Assembly: GCA_002205965.3 (NCBI GenBank)
Contig: NADL03000682.1
Location: 310,001 to 374,000, forward strand
DNA from: Kappaphycus alvarezii
Taxonomy: Eukaryota > Rhodophyta > Florideophyceae > Gigartinales > Solieriaceae
Direction of reading: 5' to 3'
Length of the DNA: 64,000 nucleotides
In this document: positions 23,410-36,106 of the stretch, in pieces
Layout of the letters: each line of letters begins with the position of its first letter
Numbering within the stretch: position 1 is the first letter of the stretch
Translations under genes and position numbers: made by a program
The notes under the pieces: model-generated
Told to the model about the DNA's origin: nothing
What the model saw: the letters and a program-made list of their open reading frames with translations, nothing else
Database searches by the model: none

Positions 23410-24200
23410 GCAAAGATGATTAGGGTTCCAATGGCTTTTGCATTTGACGCAAATACCAGCCTCGCGAGCCTTCTGAAAAGCTTAATGGCTGTGTTGAGAG
23501 ACGGTTCTCGACGATGAATGGTGGGCAGAAATTTGACGTGGATGGGAGCATCGGTTATCACTCCGAAGGTGTCGAGAGTTGTGGGCGTACTGCATATGAG
23601 CAGTGAGAGTCGGGTCGGTGCTAGCATTTGAGTGTCTAGATCGGAACTCCCCTTTCATTATTTGTAGCTAATTCAAGTTCTGTATCGACTCATGAAGGGA
23701 CGTAACAAACCGGTTGAACGTGAACCGGTGGGTAGTTATGTTTTGAATAGGAATGCGTAACCATTCGTTGAACTCGGCAAACACCCTGCGGAGGTAACCG
23801 ATCTTTTCGTCATCGGATCGAAGTTCTTCGGGCATTGCAGGGATTGTGCATTAATATTGTCCACCAGTTTTGTGAGACCAATAGAGACGTCGGAGATATT
23901 GTGCTCGGTCATGAAAGATCGAATTCAGACCGTTCCCAATTCCCTTTGACTTGCATCCGACGGGCATCACTGCTATACTCTTTGCACATGACAGCGACCA
24001 TTTTGGGTAAGAACATATCGCTGCGGTTGAGGCAGTTGTCCAGGAAGAAACGTCTTGCGGAGCCATCGAACGCACGAAAGAGAAATCGTCTTGCTGGTGT
24101 CAGGATAGCTTGTATTAGCGTGAGCGGATGCTATACATCCGCATGGCTTCGTCAATATACTGATATATATCACCGGAAAAGCGGAGGTTCTTGAACATCT
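23410..24200 (-). pseudogene. Copia element 2 gag core with zinc knuckle
   Basis: Around 24200-23900 the minus strand reads MFKNLRFSGDIYQYIDEAMR, then RFLFRAFDGSARRFFLDNCL and MFLPKMVAVMCKEYSSDARR, resembling Gag of copia elements from algae. At 23451-23410 it reads CVKCKSHWNPNHLC, a cysteine/histidine knuckle with atypical spacing (C-x2-C-x2-H-x6-C, or with the second His). Frames are interrupted. The knuckle sits between gag and protease as expected. Confidence 0.6.
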
Positions 24201-24239
24201 AAAAAACTTAATTTGCCTTGCGGGGAGGCGCCCTCTCCG

Positions 24240-25786
24240 GCACTTCCACGCTGCTCACGAGCGTCAGAATTGTTGTAAGTGGGTGGGTCGGGTATCTCGT
24301 GAGTGGGCGGGCTCTTAATATAATAGGTAGTGGGGCCCAGATACATCCATTACTGCTGTCGGGTAATCTTTGGCCGATAAAACTGTCCCAGTGCGGTCAT
24401 TGTCGGCGAAATTATCCATAGGAGCAGCATGAATCCGTTTTTGAATCAGATCGACAGGTGCAACAACAGGTCCTTGTGCGTGTTGGTCAGCGATACCATT
24501 TCTGTGACGAACATGCCGAGTAGTATCAATATGCCCAGTAGTATCCCGCCAGTATCCCTCAAACGGCATGAGCACTGTAGAGAGGCACCAGTGCAAAATA
24601 AGCACTGTAAGAAGACATCAGCGCAATTGTTGTACTGTAATCTGGCACGACGCAACGCAAGACCACAGAGCCAATCAGAAAAATCCATTATGGATACCTG
24701 GCATACTCGTAGATACTTTCCAGGCAAGACCAATCAGCAAGTGCTTTGTGCTGTCTCGCCAAGTGGATCAATGGAACTCTGCCATAATGGGCAATACTTT
24801 CAATCTCACATTAATATGCTAGGTGAACTCTCAAACCCTTGTAGTATTACGTCCCCAGGCCTGTTCTTCTAGAATACCTTTGAATTTAGTATTGTTTGCT
24901 GGCCGTTCATTGTGACTCTCGTTGAATTCTTCTCTATATAAAACATGGTCAAAAGCTCCAGTTTGTTCACTGGGAAGCTTCAACCATCAGTTCAACCATG
25001 ATTACCTCTTGTGCGCCCAAACCCCACAATTTCTGCTTTCATTTCCACTAGAAGCAATGTTTGGCGACTAGAGGGTACGACAAGGTGATCCGTGTCAGTC
25101 TGGACCACTTCTTTCGTGGACAAGCGATAATTTGCTGATTTCCACGTCGATCTCCGAGAAAGAAAGTAATTTTCAGCGACCATCTCGCGTTGTTCTATGT
25201 AAGCAGAGACCAAATAGCACATCTACATGTGAAAGCGGAGATTTTTGTCGCGCATGTCGTCAGCAGGGAGGCCAACAGCTGTGGTGTAGTTATTGGAACG
25301 AATGAGAAAGAAATTATTTCCAAGCTTGAGCAAGGCGGTGATCAGGAACATAGGCATCCAGAAATACTTTGCGGCGAATAAGGCGCTTATAAGTGGCAGA
25401 AACTGTTCCAAAAATTCAGAAAACACTTTCCGGATCTGTAGCTTCGAACGATTCTTCTGGCGCTGGATTGGTAGGTGTGAACATTTCAAGCGTGGACGAA
25501 GCAGCCTTGAGTAAGATAGGCGGTAGAACATCATCAAACGAGCAGGTCTTGAGCATCTTGCGAGGCTTGTCGACATTCGACTTGAACTAAGCGCGAGTTG
25601 TCGTTGGCTTCTTTCGCTCCAAGAGTTTCTAGGTATTTGCGAAGTTCTGCAGATCGTGCGATCGATGTTCTTGAAGGCGCGGAAGCGGTTGTCGTTGGTT
25701 TCGTGCGCTGTGTGCAACTCGAATCCGGTTTGTCGTGATTTACACAACAACAAACACAAACGAAGCCCGTGTTGTACAATCAACAC
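24240..25786 (-). pseudogene. Copia element 2 N-terminal gag region and unassigned insert
   Basis: Next to the 5' LTR, 25779-25534 reads PTTTASAPSRTSIARSAELR and KYLETLGAKEANDNSRLVQV, a plausible Gag start. 25222-24992 gives VVQTDTDHLVVPSSRQTLLL. Between about 24250 and 24950 the sequence has short internal repeats (AGCACTGTA, CAGTAGTAT) and no clear Gag text, so an insertion within gag is possible. Assignment rests mainly on position. Confidence 0.4.
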
Positions 25787-26087
25787 GTAGTTCTGATTCT
25801 TGTAAAGCGGGTAGAAAGGGAAAGGAGCGAGGGTTAGAGCGAATGGAAGAGCGAGATAGCGGGGGTCGAGCTGAACGAACGGCGTAGTGACAGAGGAGCT
25901 GAGCTGTACGAACGGCGGAAGTCCCAGCTACTTTACTCGTAGATTAGAACCTAAAATCTCTGTGCCTACGAGAGGGAGGGCGACATGGAAATCCAGCACA
26001 CAGTATTTATCCGCACCAACGGGCCCGGAGCCGCCACAACGGCGCGACGGTTTCTTGTAATGAATACTTTAAAGCACTGTAACGACA
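25741..26087 (-). repeat. 5' LTR of copia element 2
   Basis: Partner of 20098-20428, and longer by small insertions. On the minus strand it begins TGTCGTTACAGTGC at 26087. Downstream of it the minus strand holds an AACCGGATTCGAGTTGCAC stretch that resembles a tRNA T-arm complement and could relate to the primer-binding site, but this is uncertain. Confidence 0.85.
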
Positions 26088-26089
26088 GT

Positions 26090-29000
26090 TTTTCCTGTGA
26101 TAAAATAAGTATTTTCTAACGAAAAAAGTTGGATCAGTACAGTCAATTCTGTTACTGTAAAGCCTTTTTTTCTGTTTCATATTCTCGATGAAGAATACGT
26201 ATATCTCCATACAGTTTTCTGTAAAACATTTTTGAATAAGAAATTCGAAAAATGAAAAACTTCTATATAGAAAAATCCCTCATTGTTCAAATCATTTTTT
26301 TAATGTAAAATAAGTGAGTCAAACTTTTTTGGTGGGCGTTTCGTATATTTAAATATTTATTTAAAAACATAGAAAGTATCCTAGAAGAATATTCCTAATG
26401 ATGTTACCGTGTTTTTGATTGATCAATATTAATCATATTATCTAAGCTTGCGTGTCAACTAATTCCAGCAGTCATCAAATAGGATGAAATTTTTGAGATT
26501 CCAATGTTAATATTGCATGTCCATGGAAAGATATTACTGTGTATACAGATATTTCTTTGAAATATTTTACGGGCGAAGTCAGACTAGAAGCCGCATGTTT
26601 TTATTTTAATCATTTTTGATCTATTGAAATGATTGTAACGTTAAGAGGACGTAATAGTAATGTGAATTGGCTGAAAAGTTTTTTCTTATAAATAAATAAT
26701 TATAATTATAATTATAACATGCGAAGCTGCAATATTGGAATCTTTCAAAATTAAAATTCTAACAGCATATTTCACTTAAAAATTTTTTAGAATGTTTCAA
26801 AATATCTACTTTTTTCCTTGCAGGGGAACTATATGTCTAAAATATTTGACAGTTATCTTTTTCCAATTTCTATAATACAAATTCTATGTGATGCCTCCTT
26901 TTTTAAACAGTTATTTTTACACAGTTCCCTCACTTTTTATCTGTTTTCAGTAAATATTTGTAAAATATTTCTGTGAATCATGATATAATTTGAACTGCCA
27001 CCCATTCCACAGCATATTTATATTTTGTTTGTATTTCTTAGAAATGTTGATTTCCTTATTCGGAAATCAAAGTCGGGAAGCAAACGTTTTTTTCTGTTCC
27101 AAGTAGAAGCAGATCATCATTTTGAATTTTTTTTAGTGTCAATCAAAAAACCCATTATTACTTATCAACTATTTTGGAGCGATTATCATTAACTTTTTCG
27201 GACGCGAGCTATCTACTTTAGCTCATGGCTTTACTTATGATTTTTGTTGACAACTCAAGTAGACCCAAATTTTTGTTTAGTAATTATCCTTACATAAACT
27301 AAAAGTTATGTAAGGATAACTGCAGAATCTAGTTCTCTTTATACGCATTTCTAAATATGGTTATTACATACTGTATTGATTCTTCCAAGACAAACTTTCT
27401 TTTCGGTGTGTGCGGACGTATTGGAAAAAGGGCCATAATATTGTGCCACATAGCACATGAGATTGGAAATTGTGATGAAATTGTTAACAATTGGAAACAA
27501 AAACTTTTCTCGTGGTACTTTCCTTAGTTTGTAGGAGTTATGTATTATTATATGAATGTCGGCAAAAACACAAATTTCAAATTTCTGTCCGTTTGGATAT
27601 GCTTCCAAAAATCATAAATTTTTGAAAGTGATGAGAGTTCCGTCATCTATGTAGAGAGACACGAAACCCAAAAAATAAGTAGTGTCCAACGGAAGTTTTT
27701 CCAACATGAGATGCATGTCGGAAAGTTCGGAAAGTAAATTTGATGCGTAGAGGGGAACAGCTGGGCAGTACTTCGGAGTCGTAATGTTTGTACCTAAAAG
27801 GAAACTCCGGATTTTAGAAGCAATATTACTTGCTGTAACTGGGTTTAAATACAACAAAAATGCTCTCGAGGGCGAAATTAACTCGTGGTTGAGCTAAGAC
27901 TCCACATGCAACAAGACAGATTCAAATCAAATAAATCTGTCGTCGGAGAAAATTTTGGGCACTGTGTGCACTATATTTACCTTCACTTATTGATAAACCC
28001 CTTAGAAATTTCTGTTAATGTTTTGAAATAACAAATTTCTGGAGACTATCTGCAACGGAGAAAAGGTTTCAGCTTGTATTAGTTTCTCTTCTACCGAACC
28101 AATGAGGATATTTTCAAAACCAATATTTAGTGTCTAAAAACATTTACGTTGATAAAACCACAGTCAATCCGTAAATAGTAATATAATTATTTTATGTGTC
28201 TAATCTGTGAAGAGTATTTTTAATTTTACATTCATGTTCCAAACCCGGTGGATTCTTGCATTTATCAACATATCTTCACTGTAACTAATTTTTCTATTGC
28301 AATTAATGATATTGAGTGCTAATTTAAAATCTCTTAGAGTTTAAAGGTAACATTAACCAATTATTCATTGGCTCGAAGTAATAAAAAAGGAAGATTAAAC
28401 AAAAATTTGTGAATGTAATGACAATTATGACAACTTAACCAGTGCAAAATTCAGAATGTTTAGACTTTATTTCAAAACTAGTATTTTAAAGCTCTTTGTC
28501 TTAATTTTTGCTGATTTAAGTATTAATCTAATTTCACAAAGGAACCATAAAATTTTGAAGCCTGAATAAAACAACTATATATTTCGGAGGGGCTGCTAAG
28601 TATGTTAAGGACCCAAATTTTTACTTGGTTCTGCTTTTGTTCCACTGAATTGTACTTAATGCTTCCAGTACCTTTCAAGAAATAATTAATAATTCCTATC
28701 ACTAGTAAGCATATTTTAGCTTCTTTTCGGAAATTCATACTGATCATGTAATAAGACTTTGGATTCAAAAGACCGTCATTTTTCAAATAGGTTTACAGAA
28801 TGAAACAGTGACTCAATGAAAAACTTCAATATTGAAACATTCTTGCTACATGTCCCTGTAACCGCTTTAAATTTTTTTTTCTTTATTTGCGTATTTACTG
28901 ACGATGATGGTCATTGTAGAATTATTGTACAAATTCTTGCAAGGTAATGGTGGAAATATCATTTATCTAGCAGAAAGTTGCTGTTATCAGGAAGTTAAGT

Positions 29001-30700
29001 ATACTAACATATTCAAGTAAAAATCAAGCAAGAAGACAATTCTCCTAGTGTAGTTCTCCTTTTTCTGAAGAAAAATAGTTCTTTTACTAGATCCAAATTG
29101 AAAATAATTTGAATCGAGTTTCTATTTCTTATGAAATTCAGTTCTATCACTCGAAGGCTATCTAATACATTTATATGTTTAAAATTGAAATTTTTGATGA
29201 ATTTGTTTTCGTTCTCGTTAAAATATTGACAAAAAAATTAATTTTACATACCCATTTATGAAAAACAACTTCTTTCAATATTGTAACGAGGCGAATTTAC
29301 TTTTTCTTGATGATTGATGCATACCAAAACTCTGAAAAAACATTTCTGTCCCCCTATAACTTAATATATTGTCGTTAAAGTAGCAATGCAACACCACAGC
29401 AATTTTATTACAGTTAGTAGATGTAATTATTTAGATTACTTGCTCTTACTCTAGACGCAGTTATATATCACCTCATCACAAAATGTCTTCCTACAAAAGA
29501 CAATTTTCTAGAGCTTTAATCCTTCTTCCTACTTATTTTATAGTTTAAGCTGCCAAGCTTCCGTTCATTAAAGTTCAATTTCTAAAAAGCAAGTCCATTA
29601 TTTGCCCAAAATAGCTCAAAACGGTAGGAGTAATTTTTATGGACTCTTTGAAATGTAAAAATCCTCATAATATGATGCAAACCTGCTATAAGCTCCTTTA
29701 CACACTCAATTTACAGAACTATACTTTAGTTTTATTTACATGTACCGTATATATATATACTTCTGATAATAACGAATTTTATTTTCAGTAAAAATAAGCA
29801 TACAAAACAAAAGCCAGGAATTGAGACTATCAAAAAAACTCACGCAAATTTAATTTATTTGGGTTCCAGTCGAGATAGCTATCATATGAACTAATAGCTT
29901 CCTTCAGTGTTTCTCTTCGATTAAAACACGTTAAATCATTATATTGGTGTCAATGGTTTGCTATTGTTTGGTAAATGATTTAAAGTACTTGAGGTAACCA
30001 AATATTTGATTTTTTTCGAAATATTTCAGTTTAAACTCGACAAAATACTCAACAATGCTTTTTGAGCAATTTATTGATCTTTATTTTCTCTTTTTATCAT
30101 TAAATACAATTAAGTTCTCCTGATGGAAAGCTCTGAAACTTTTGAGGTAACAGAAGTTTTTCATTACGAAAAATTTGGAAGGTGTATGGATAGTTTTTGC
30201 GATACGATTTGATTTGTTTAGAATGTTTCTATACAAAACTTTGAGTGCAATCATTAAAGAATCAATACAAAGGTAAGAAGTTTATGGTCCATATCTGAAA
30301 CTTTGATCGAAGATAAATATGAGAATGAGAGCTCGAGACATAATGTGGAGAGTTATCTTTAAAAGATTTAAATAGTGCAGACAGTAGTATCTTGAAACTT
30401 TAACACCTAAATTAAATTCTAAGAACAAATTCGACAAGGTCCATTTCATTCCAAAGGAATCATTTCATATTCGCGACCATTTACAGAATCTTACTAGATG
30501 ATACTGCTGACAATGAAAATATTACTTTAGTCTCGTAATTTGTATCGAAAATTAAATCGTATTGGACAATACATGAAAATACGTCAGAAAAAGTGGAGCC
30601 AAGTAGATTTTTCCGAAACTCCCTGTAAAACAAGTGCTTATGAAGCAATATAATTTCCTCTGAATTATTAGTTTTTATCGAAGTAATTTAGCCGCAGAGC
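26090..30700. other. AT-rich stretch, one coding-like patch only
   Basis: Very AT-rich, including runs such as the ATTATA repeats around 26696-26718 and TATATATATA near 29750. No terminal repeats. The only protein-like patch is at 27351-27896 on the minus strand, listed separately. Confidence 0.5.
27351..27896 (-). pseudogene. Coding-like frame of about 180 codons with one internal TGA
   Basis: One minus-strand phase is open from 27893 to 27351 except for a single TGA at 27614-27612. Text before it includes ASNIASKIRSFLLGTNITTP and LGFVSLYIDDGTLITFKNL. Text after it includes SYKLRKVPREKFLFPIVNNF and YVAQYYGPFSNTSAHTEKKV. The composition is less AT-driven than its surroundings. IDDG recalls an RT active site, but no neighbouring RT motif supports that. 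Unknown gene remnant or chance. Confidence 0.3.
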
Positions 30701-30718
30701 CAAAAAAATTCATATCCA

Positions 30719-30997
30719 TTGTCGTTATTTGTGCAGATTTATGATGGACAGAACGAGAGAGAGGGAGCGAGGGAGCCAGACAGGAGTGAGGGAGAGAGCG
30801 GGAGAGCAGGAGAGAGAGAGAGAAGGGTAGAAAGAGTGAGGGACCGAGAAGGAGAGATAAGAGAGGAGAAGGTAGTGAGGAACTTTACTCAGGTAGAAGA
30901 TGGAGAGAGACCGGGTCTTGTATAGACTTCGAGGCGAGTCGATTGGTGCTATCTGTTGATCGAAGGAAGTTTCCAGAAGACATGTAGACAACGGTGA
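30719..30997 (+). other. Purine-rich island ending in a consensus splice donor
   Basis: Inside AT-rich DNA, about 160 bases (30746-30905) are almost pure A/G (GAGAGAGGGAGCGAGGGAG and similar). Both A/G-rich frames encode Glu/Arg-rich peptides; one is open for 68 codons to 30925. About 90 bases on, CAACG|GTGAGTG at 30987-30998 matches the eukaryotic 5' splice-site consensus. It could be a first exon or promoter-proximal GAGA element; the matching acceptor and second exon were not found. Confidence 0.3.
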
Positions 30998-30999
30998 GT

Positions 31000-31970
31000 G
31001 TCTAACCCCAAACTTGTTTGAGCTGATCTAAAGTAGAGCTCATGGTTAAAGCACTGCACAGTGTATAAACATAACGTTCAAGTTCTAGGTTGAACTGTTA
31101 AGAATAGTAATAACTGTAACCATCCTTGCGGTTTGTCAGCTGTCATAAAAAGGCAAAGGAGTGAAATTACACTAAAAGATTCAGGCTAAAGTTTCCTGAA
31201 ACATGGATCAGAACTCGAAATAGCGGAAGAAAGAATTGTTTTCTTGACGTAATAAGCCTAGGAAAGTGCACTGAAGCTCTTAGACTTCCTTCACATGCAT
31301 CTGAGAATGGTACGTTTTACTTTCAGTATAAATTTTATATTATATGGTGATTTGGATAAAATGTTGCATTCGTAATCAAATTCTGTGAAAAAATAAAGAA
31401 GAGTACTTACGAACCTTTATTTAGTGGTAACTCAACTAAGATATTAGAGCTTTACCATATATTACACTCGAAGAAGATACTGAAGGGAAAGGGTTTTTGG
31501 AGGAACCCGAATATTTCACAACACGGGGTACATTGCGGAAATGTGGGGAGTCGAGAAATAAAATTTACATCAGATCATTTCACAAGTTATCCTTCACGCG
31601 ATAAGCCTGTCTCCTTTTTTAAAAAATTCACATTTCATTTGTGAAAAAGGAAAACTGTTTTAAAAATTTTAGATATTTTGATCCAAAACGCCAAAATTTG
31701 GCAAAATTATGGCCCACTGTAAAGTTTTTAAAATCTTATGAAAATACATAAATAAGACAAATTACAGTTTTTTTAATTTTATCGGATGTAATGTTCCCAC
31801 AGAACAATAATATACACACATATTCTATTTCTAAAAGATTTTTTCCTCTTCCACTGAAGGTTTATTCTCAGATAAATCTTCCATAGATTCATACTGAGAT
31901 TTTGACAAGGCTTGCCAATGTGAAGGGAAACAACTTTTGCAAGGGAGTAATTTAATTGAATATTAAAATA
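31000..31970. other. AT-rich, nothing supported
   Basis: No open frame with protein-like text, no repeat pair and no RNA gene recognised in either strand. Confidence 0.4.
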
Positions 31971-31978
31971 TTGAACAT

Positions 31979-32312
31979 TTACTCTCCCGTACTGGCATGA
32001 GGTAATTGGCGAGCAGATACAAGATCAAGAATACTTGAATCAATACAGAACCATTCAAGTAGTTTCTTCGCTCTTTGATACTCTCTATGTTCATTTATTA
32101 TGTCCTTTGCATAACTTTCCAAGGTAAATATGACAAATTTTGATGTAATTGTGCGGCTCTTCCACTCGAACATGGTTTTCAAAGTTCGCTGTTTCCTATC
32201 GCTTTTCAACTTACTGTCTTTGTTACAGTCTCCGAAGGAACGTGGTCTGCGCAGCCCTTTCAGTCCGTCGGCAAGTTCGTTCGTCCCGAGTTTTCTTCTT
32301 CATGGTTGCCGT
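31979..32312 (-). pseudogene. Isolated coding-like exon or gene fragment
   Basis: The minus strand is open for 76 codons to 31979 and reads MFEWKSRTITSKFVIFTLES then YAKDIINEHREYQRAKKLLE and WFCIDSSILDLVSARQLPHA. The text is charged and balanced, and GC content is higher than around it. Upstream, an ATG near 32311 opens KKKTRDERTCRRTERAAQTT before a stop, and a donor-like GACAGTAAGTT lies between the two, so these could be two exons. No family recognised. Confidence 0.35.
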
Positions 32313-32344
32313 CGTCCGTAAGTCGTCATGTTCACATTAGAAGT

Positions 32345-35190
32345 TTTTCAAGTTATCTGGATCCCGTATTTAGATGGTGGAATTTTCTTCTATACCGCCC
32401 TTTGTCCTTGTTGGAGTGGTTGATGGATCAGCCGTCGCCTGGGGATGTTTTTAGTCTTCTAGTATAACCACTATCTGTACGGTTCAGGTATTTGAACAAA
32501 TTAAAAGCTTCCCCCAATCCCCCAAAGGACTCAGCAAAATTCTATAACATATAAAATATGAGCGCAGAAATTTGAAATCTTATTGGGTGCCCCATACCAA
32601 GAAGTAATGGTAGAACCCACCTAAGTGTAAATTTTTTTTATTTGTGATAATTATGGCTAATATGGGTACAAGTTTGAGAAATTCATCTGAAAGAAAGTAA
32701 GATAGCTAAACGGCAACATATTGAAACATCGAATTAAGAAATTTTCGGCTACTTCGGTGGGAAGCAAATATTCATATCTATTTATTTGTTAAGCCTTTCA
32801 TAAGTTGATTAGAAACGCGAAAGACACCGAAAACCTCCTTCTACTTTACAAAATTTGATCTATATCTAACAAAGTCCATCCTTTTTGTGTACTGAATAGC
32901 TGAAAGAATTTAATAACTAACTTTTTAGCAACCACTTAAAAGAATCTGCAGTGAAAAGATATTATTTCGGTCTGCGATATTTTCCAACTGATCACACCAA
33001 ATATAGAACAATTAGTATTTTCTATCTCTGTTTATTTGCAAATTAAAATAGAAACAAAAATAAAGCACGTGAAGTTCTGATAACTATGCCTCAAGATTCA
33101 GAATTTTTTTGATTTGATTATTTGATTTTACATCAATTTAATAAAACGAAGTAAGGAATTAAGATTCATTCCTCACAAGTAAATGAAGGAATCGTATCTA
33201 GTGTATGTATTAATGTCGACTTTTTATCGTTTAACAATTTTCCCTGGTAGGTCCGTGAGAAGATAATCATTATGAACAAATTTCGTAAAGTAATAAATTT
33301 ATGAACCGATAGTTTTCACGTTAATATTAGCATAAAAGTAAATAATGTTCGCTGTTACAAATAAGCAAGCTTTCTGACCTCTTGATCAACGTTTCATAGT
33401 ATTTGCCTTCAAAATTCTAAAATTAATTAACGTGTAGAGGAATAAAGAAAGAAGTGAGCTTCCCTAAACCTACATAGAAAAACATGCAGCAAAACATTTA
33501 AGTGCTAAATGTAAGTAAATAAAAACTTTTATTCAGTTAGTAATTTTTTTTCACCCAACCGACACATAAACACAAGGGAGTTCAATAAAATAACAAAATG
33601 TCATTTTTATTGTTTATTTCAGTATTCAAAAGACAGTTGCAGAGTTTCATGGTTCAAAGATCTCAATAAAAAACTACCTGCTGTATATGAAAATTTAATT
33701 TCGAGGAGTCACCAGTTCAGATTGACTAATAAAGTCTAATTAGAGTTTTTACGGAAGATCTGAAAAGAGCAGAGAATTTTTTAGAGAAGGATACTCCAAG
33801 CTAACTATTTCAGCGACTACTTGATTAAATATTCATTTATCTTCGAATACAAAGAAGTGAAAAAATAAATTTAATCATTGTTTTTGCAAGAAAGAAAAAA
33901 ACGTCAGGATTTAATATATTTTTCTTAAATTAAATCTAATTTTAAAGAAATTTGTGGGCTTAGTTATCTTTGAATGTGAAATATTGTTAGAAAGAAGTTT
34001 TTTGATATTTTCGAGTTACAGATATCCGTAATCTGAATTTTGCAGAATTTTTTAAGTCACTTTTTATTAGTAAATGAATTGAGAAGAAATATCAAATATT
34101 TTGTTCTCGTGTAAGTCGTTAAGTTGCTGTTGATTATTTATTAATCAAATATGTGTTAATTGATCTCTTCAGATGTAAATATACATATTACGTATTACGA
34201 GGGGAGATTTGGGTGTTTCCAATGTATGAAAAATACGGACAGCTGTTTCCTGAGACGTATTACGTAAAGTTATAAAACTTTTATCCTTTTTGTTTATTCT
34301 CAGTAGAAAATTTTAATTGGTATTTATTTGCTTTTGATTTTTCGATAATTCTCTTTAGGCAAACAAGTATTGGGAAAATTAAATATATTTAGTTACATAT
34401 TATGTATATAATATGTAATCAATGCGCAAACTGTAACAAGGGAGTGACCGTACTGCAAAAAAAAATTAATAACTTCTATAATAGTCAAAAATACCATAAA
34501 TTTTTTTTTAATGATCATATAATCGTCGCTTCTTGAGTATGTTTTTTCTGATTTTAAATATTTATATAAAAATAGCTCACAGCTTCTTACGGTTTCTGGT
34601 ATCATCTAATAATTGCAAAATTTCTACAGTTCGAAGTAAGTTACTAATAAAGAACTGAGTTAAAACAATAACATAAAAAAATTCTCCCAACTATTTTTAC
34701 TATCTCTTTATTAATTTGGGCTCATAAAATGATACTATGATGAGAAAACCATTTCAATACTAATAATTGCATTGGAATTTTTATTACAGTGGAATTTCAG
34801 TAAAAAAACTCTGCTGTATTTGTTTGTGTGTATACATCCAATAGAGCATCTAAGCATCCTCATCGACTAGGCCCCAAATGGTCAAATAGAAATTAAATCA
34901 TACTTGGTGATTTGATTACGATTAATCGTTTTCTAAGGATGAATAAAAAGCAAGAAATGGCTTTATATTTTTATCTAGTGAGGCATATCTGGCCAAATTT
35001 CCACCTATTTATAGCATCGTTCTATCCAAATGCTGTCCACTCATTGGCTGGAACAGTGAATTGGTGCTACTTGGCGGTAAATTTATGACGGGGGATCCTT
35101 CTCAAGTTTGAGGCTTTCGCGTTGTGTACATGAGGTTTTCCAAGGCTTCATCATTAACATCCCACATCATGTCAACAAACTTTTGAGGAA
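32345..35190. other. AT-rich stretch without supported genes
   Basis: Frequent stops in all frames and A/T homopolymers (for example around 33540-33550 and 34500-34510). No terminal repeats or conserved motif seen. Confidence 0.5.
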
Positions 35191-35770
35191 GCAACTATGT
35201 GCCCGAAGAGGACTTTTTCTTGGTTCGCTCTTGGACAAAGGTCTCGTAGAATCCTATACAGCGATCTGAACAAAAGGGGGAAATTTTCTACGAAAAGTTG
35301 TGGTGTTGGTACAAAACATGCAAGCCATGCGATTTTCCCTTACACCAGCTCGCCTCTGTTACCACTCTTATCAAGCTTATTGTAAACCACCATGTTGGTT
35401 TATCGGCGTTATACAGCACTGTTGTTGCTTTGAAGCCAACAGATCTGCATGAAAACGACACTATCCGCAAATCGACAGCTCTATAAAACGCCAGGAAGAT
35501 CAAAGATCGGACAGGAGAAATAGGGAAACCGTTCAAGTTTCTAAGCACACTACATATACTGACCACACACAAGAAATTTTTAGGTGGATCTACTCTCGGT
35601 CCAAATGATAAACAAGATATCAGTTATACTGGGGAAGCACAAGCAGCAATGATAACCGATAATGGTTCAAAATATGGACCATAAACAAAAAAGGAGATTC
35701 TCATTCCAAATTTTCGTACTTCTGGCAGACTACTGGGACGTCGGGAGGCCAGAGATGAAGCAAAGAGAAT

Positions 35771-36106
35771 TTGGACTCTACAAAGAAGGTGAAGATAGCA
35801 GAGCAAGCACAGCAGGTACGGAAAGCGCGTAATGATTGTCTTGCAAGACACAATGAGATTTTTTTTAAGAAAGGACCAGGCGGTTCTGGGTCTGTCAAAG
35901 CTAAAGAGTACTTTAAACTTATGCAAGCGGAGGGACAGAAATTAGCTGCCAAAACTGCGCAACAATCATTTGCTATGGTGCCGAATGCGGCTGACTTTAC
36001 CTATAACGGCAAAAATCCAAACACTGCTGACCAAGATGGTGAAGAGATAGAAGATGAACATGAGGGCTTATCTTCCGCATCTTTTGCTTGTGATGAGTAT
36101 GACTGA
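35771..36106 (+). pseudogene. Harbinger A partner protein, C-terminal part
   Basis: This plus-strand frame reads VKIAEQAQQVRKARNDCLAR then HNEIFFKKGPGGSGSVKAKE, YFKLMQAEGQKLAAKTAQQS and an acidic tail (DQDGEEIEDEHEGLSSASF). It resembles the C-terminal helical region of the Myb/SANT or NAM-like partner that binds transposon ends and assists the transposase. The DNA-binding N-terminus upstream (35.2-35.75 kb) is out of frame and unrecognisable. No ATG is present at the frame start. Confidence 0.5.

Larger units (their letters stand above)
20098..26087 (-). mobile_element. Ty1/copia-type LTR retrotransposon, older and degenerate (element 2)
   Basis: Two diverged direct repeats (20098-20428 and 25741-26087) enclose minus-strand remnants ordered gag, zinc knuckle, aspartic protease, integrase, reverse transcriptase. 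The total of 6.0 kb is near full length, but there is too little room after the RT for RNase H, which appears deleted. Purine-rich TTTGGGGAA abuts the 3' LTR start TGTCGTT on the minus strand, as expected for a polypurine tract. The LTRs differ at many positions and by small indels, so this insertion is older than element 1. No intact ORF remains. Confidence 0.88.

Noticed and set aside
25720-25745. tRNA gene next to the 5' LTR of element 2
   Set aside because: Only a T-arm-like word is present; at most it relates to a primer-binding site.
27612-27660. Reverse transcriptase active site (YIDDG) in the AT-rich region
   Set aside because: No other RT motif lies upstream or downstream in any frame, so the match is probably chance.
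26090-35190. Organellar DNA insertion to explain the AT-rich block
   Set aside because: I saw no recognisable mitochondrial or plastid genes, rRNA or tRNA in it.
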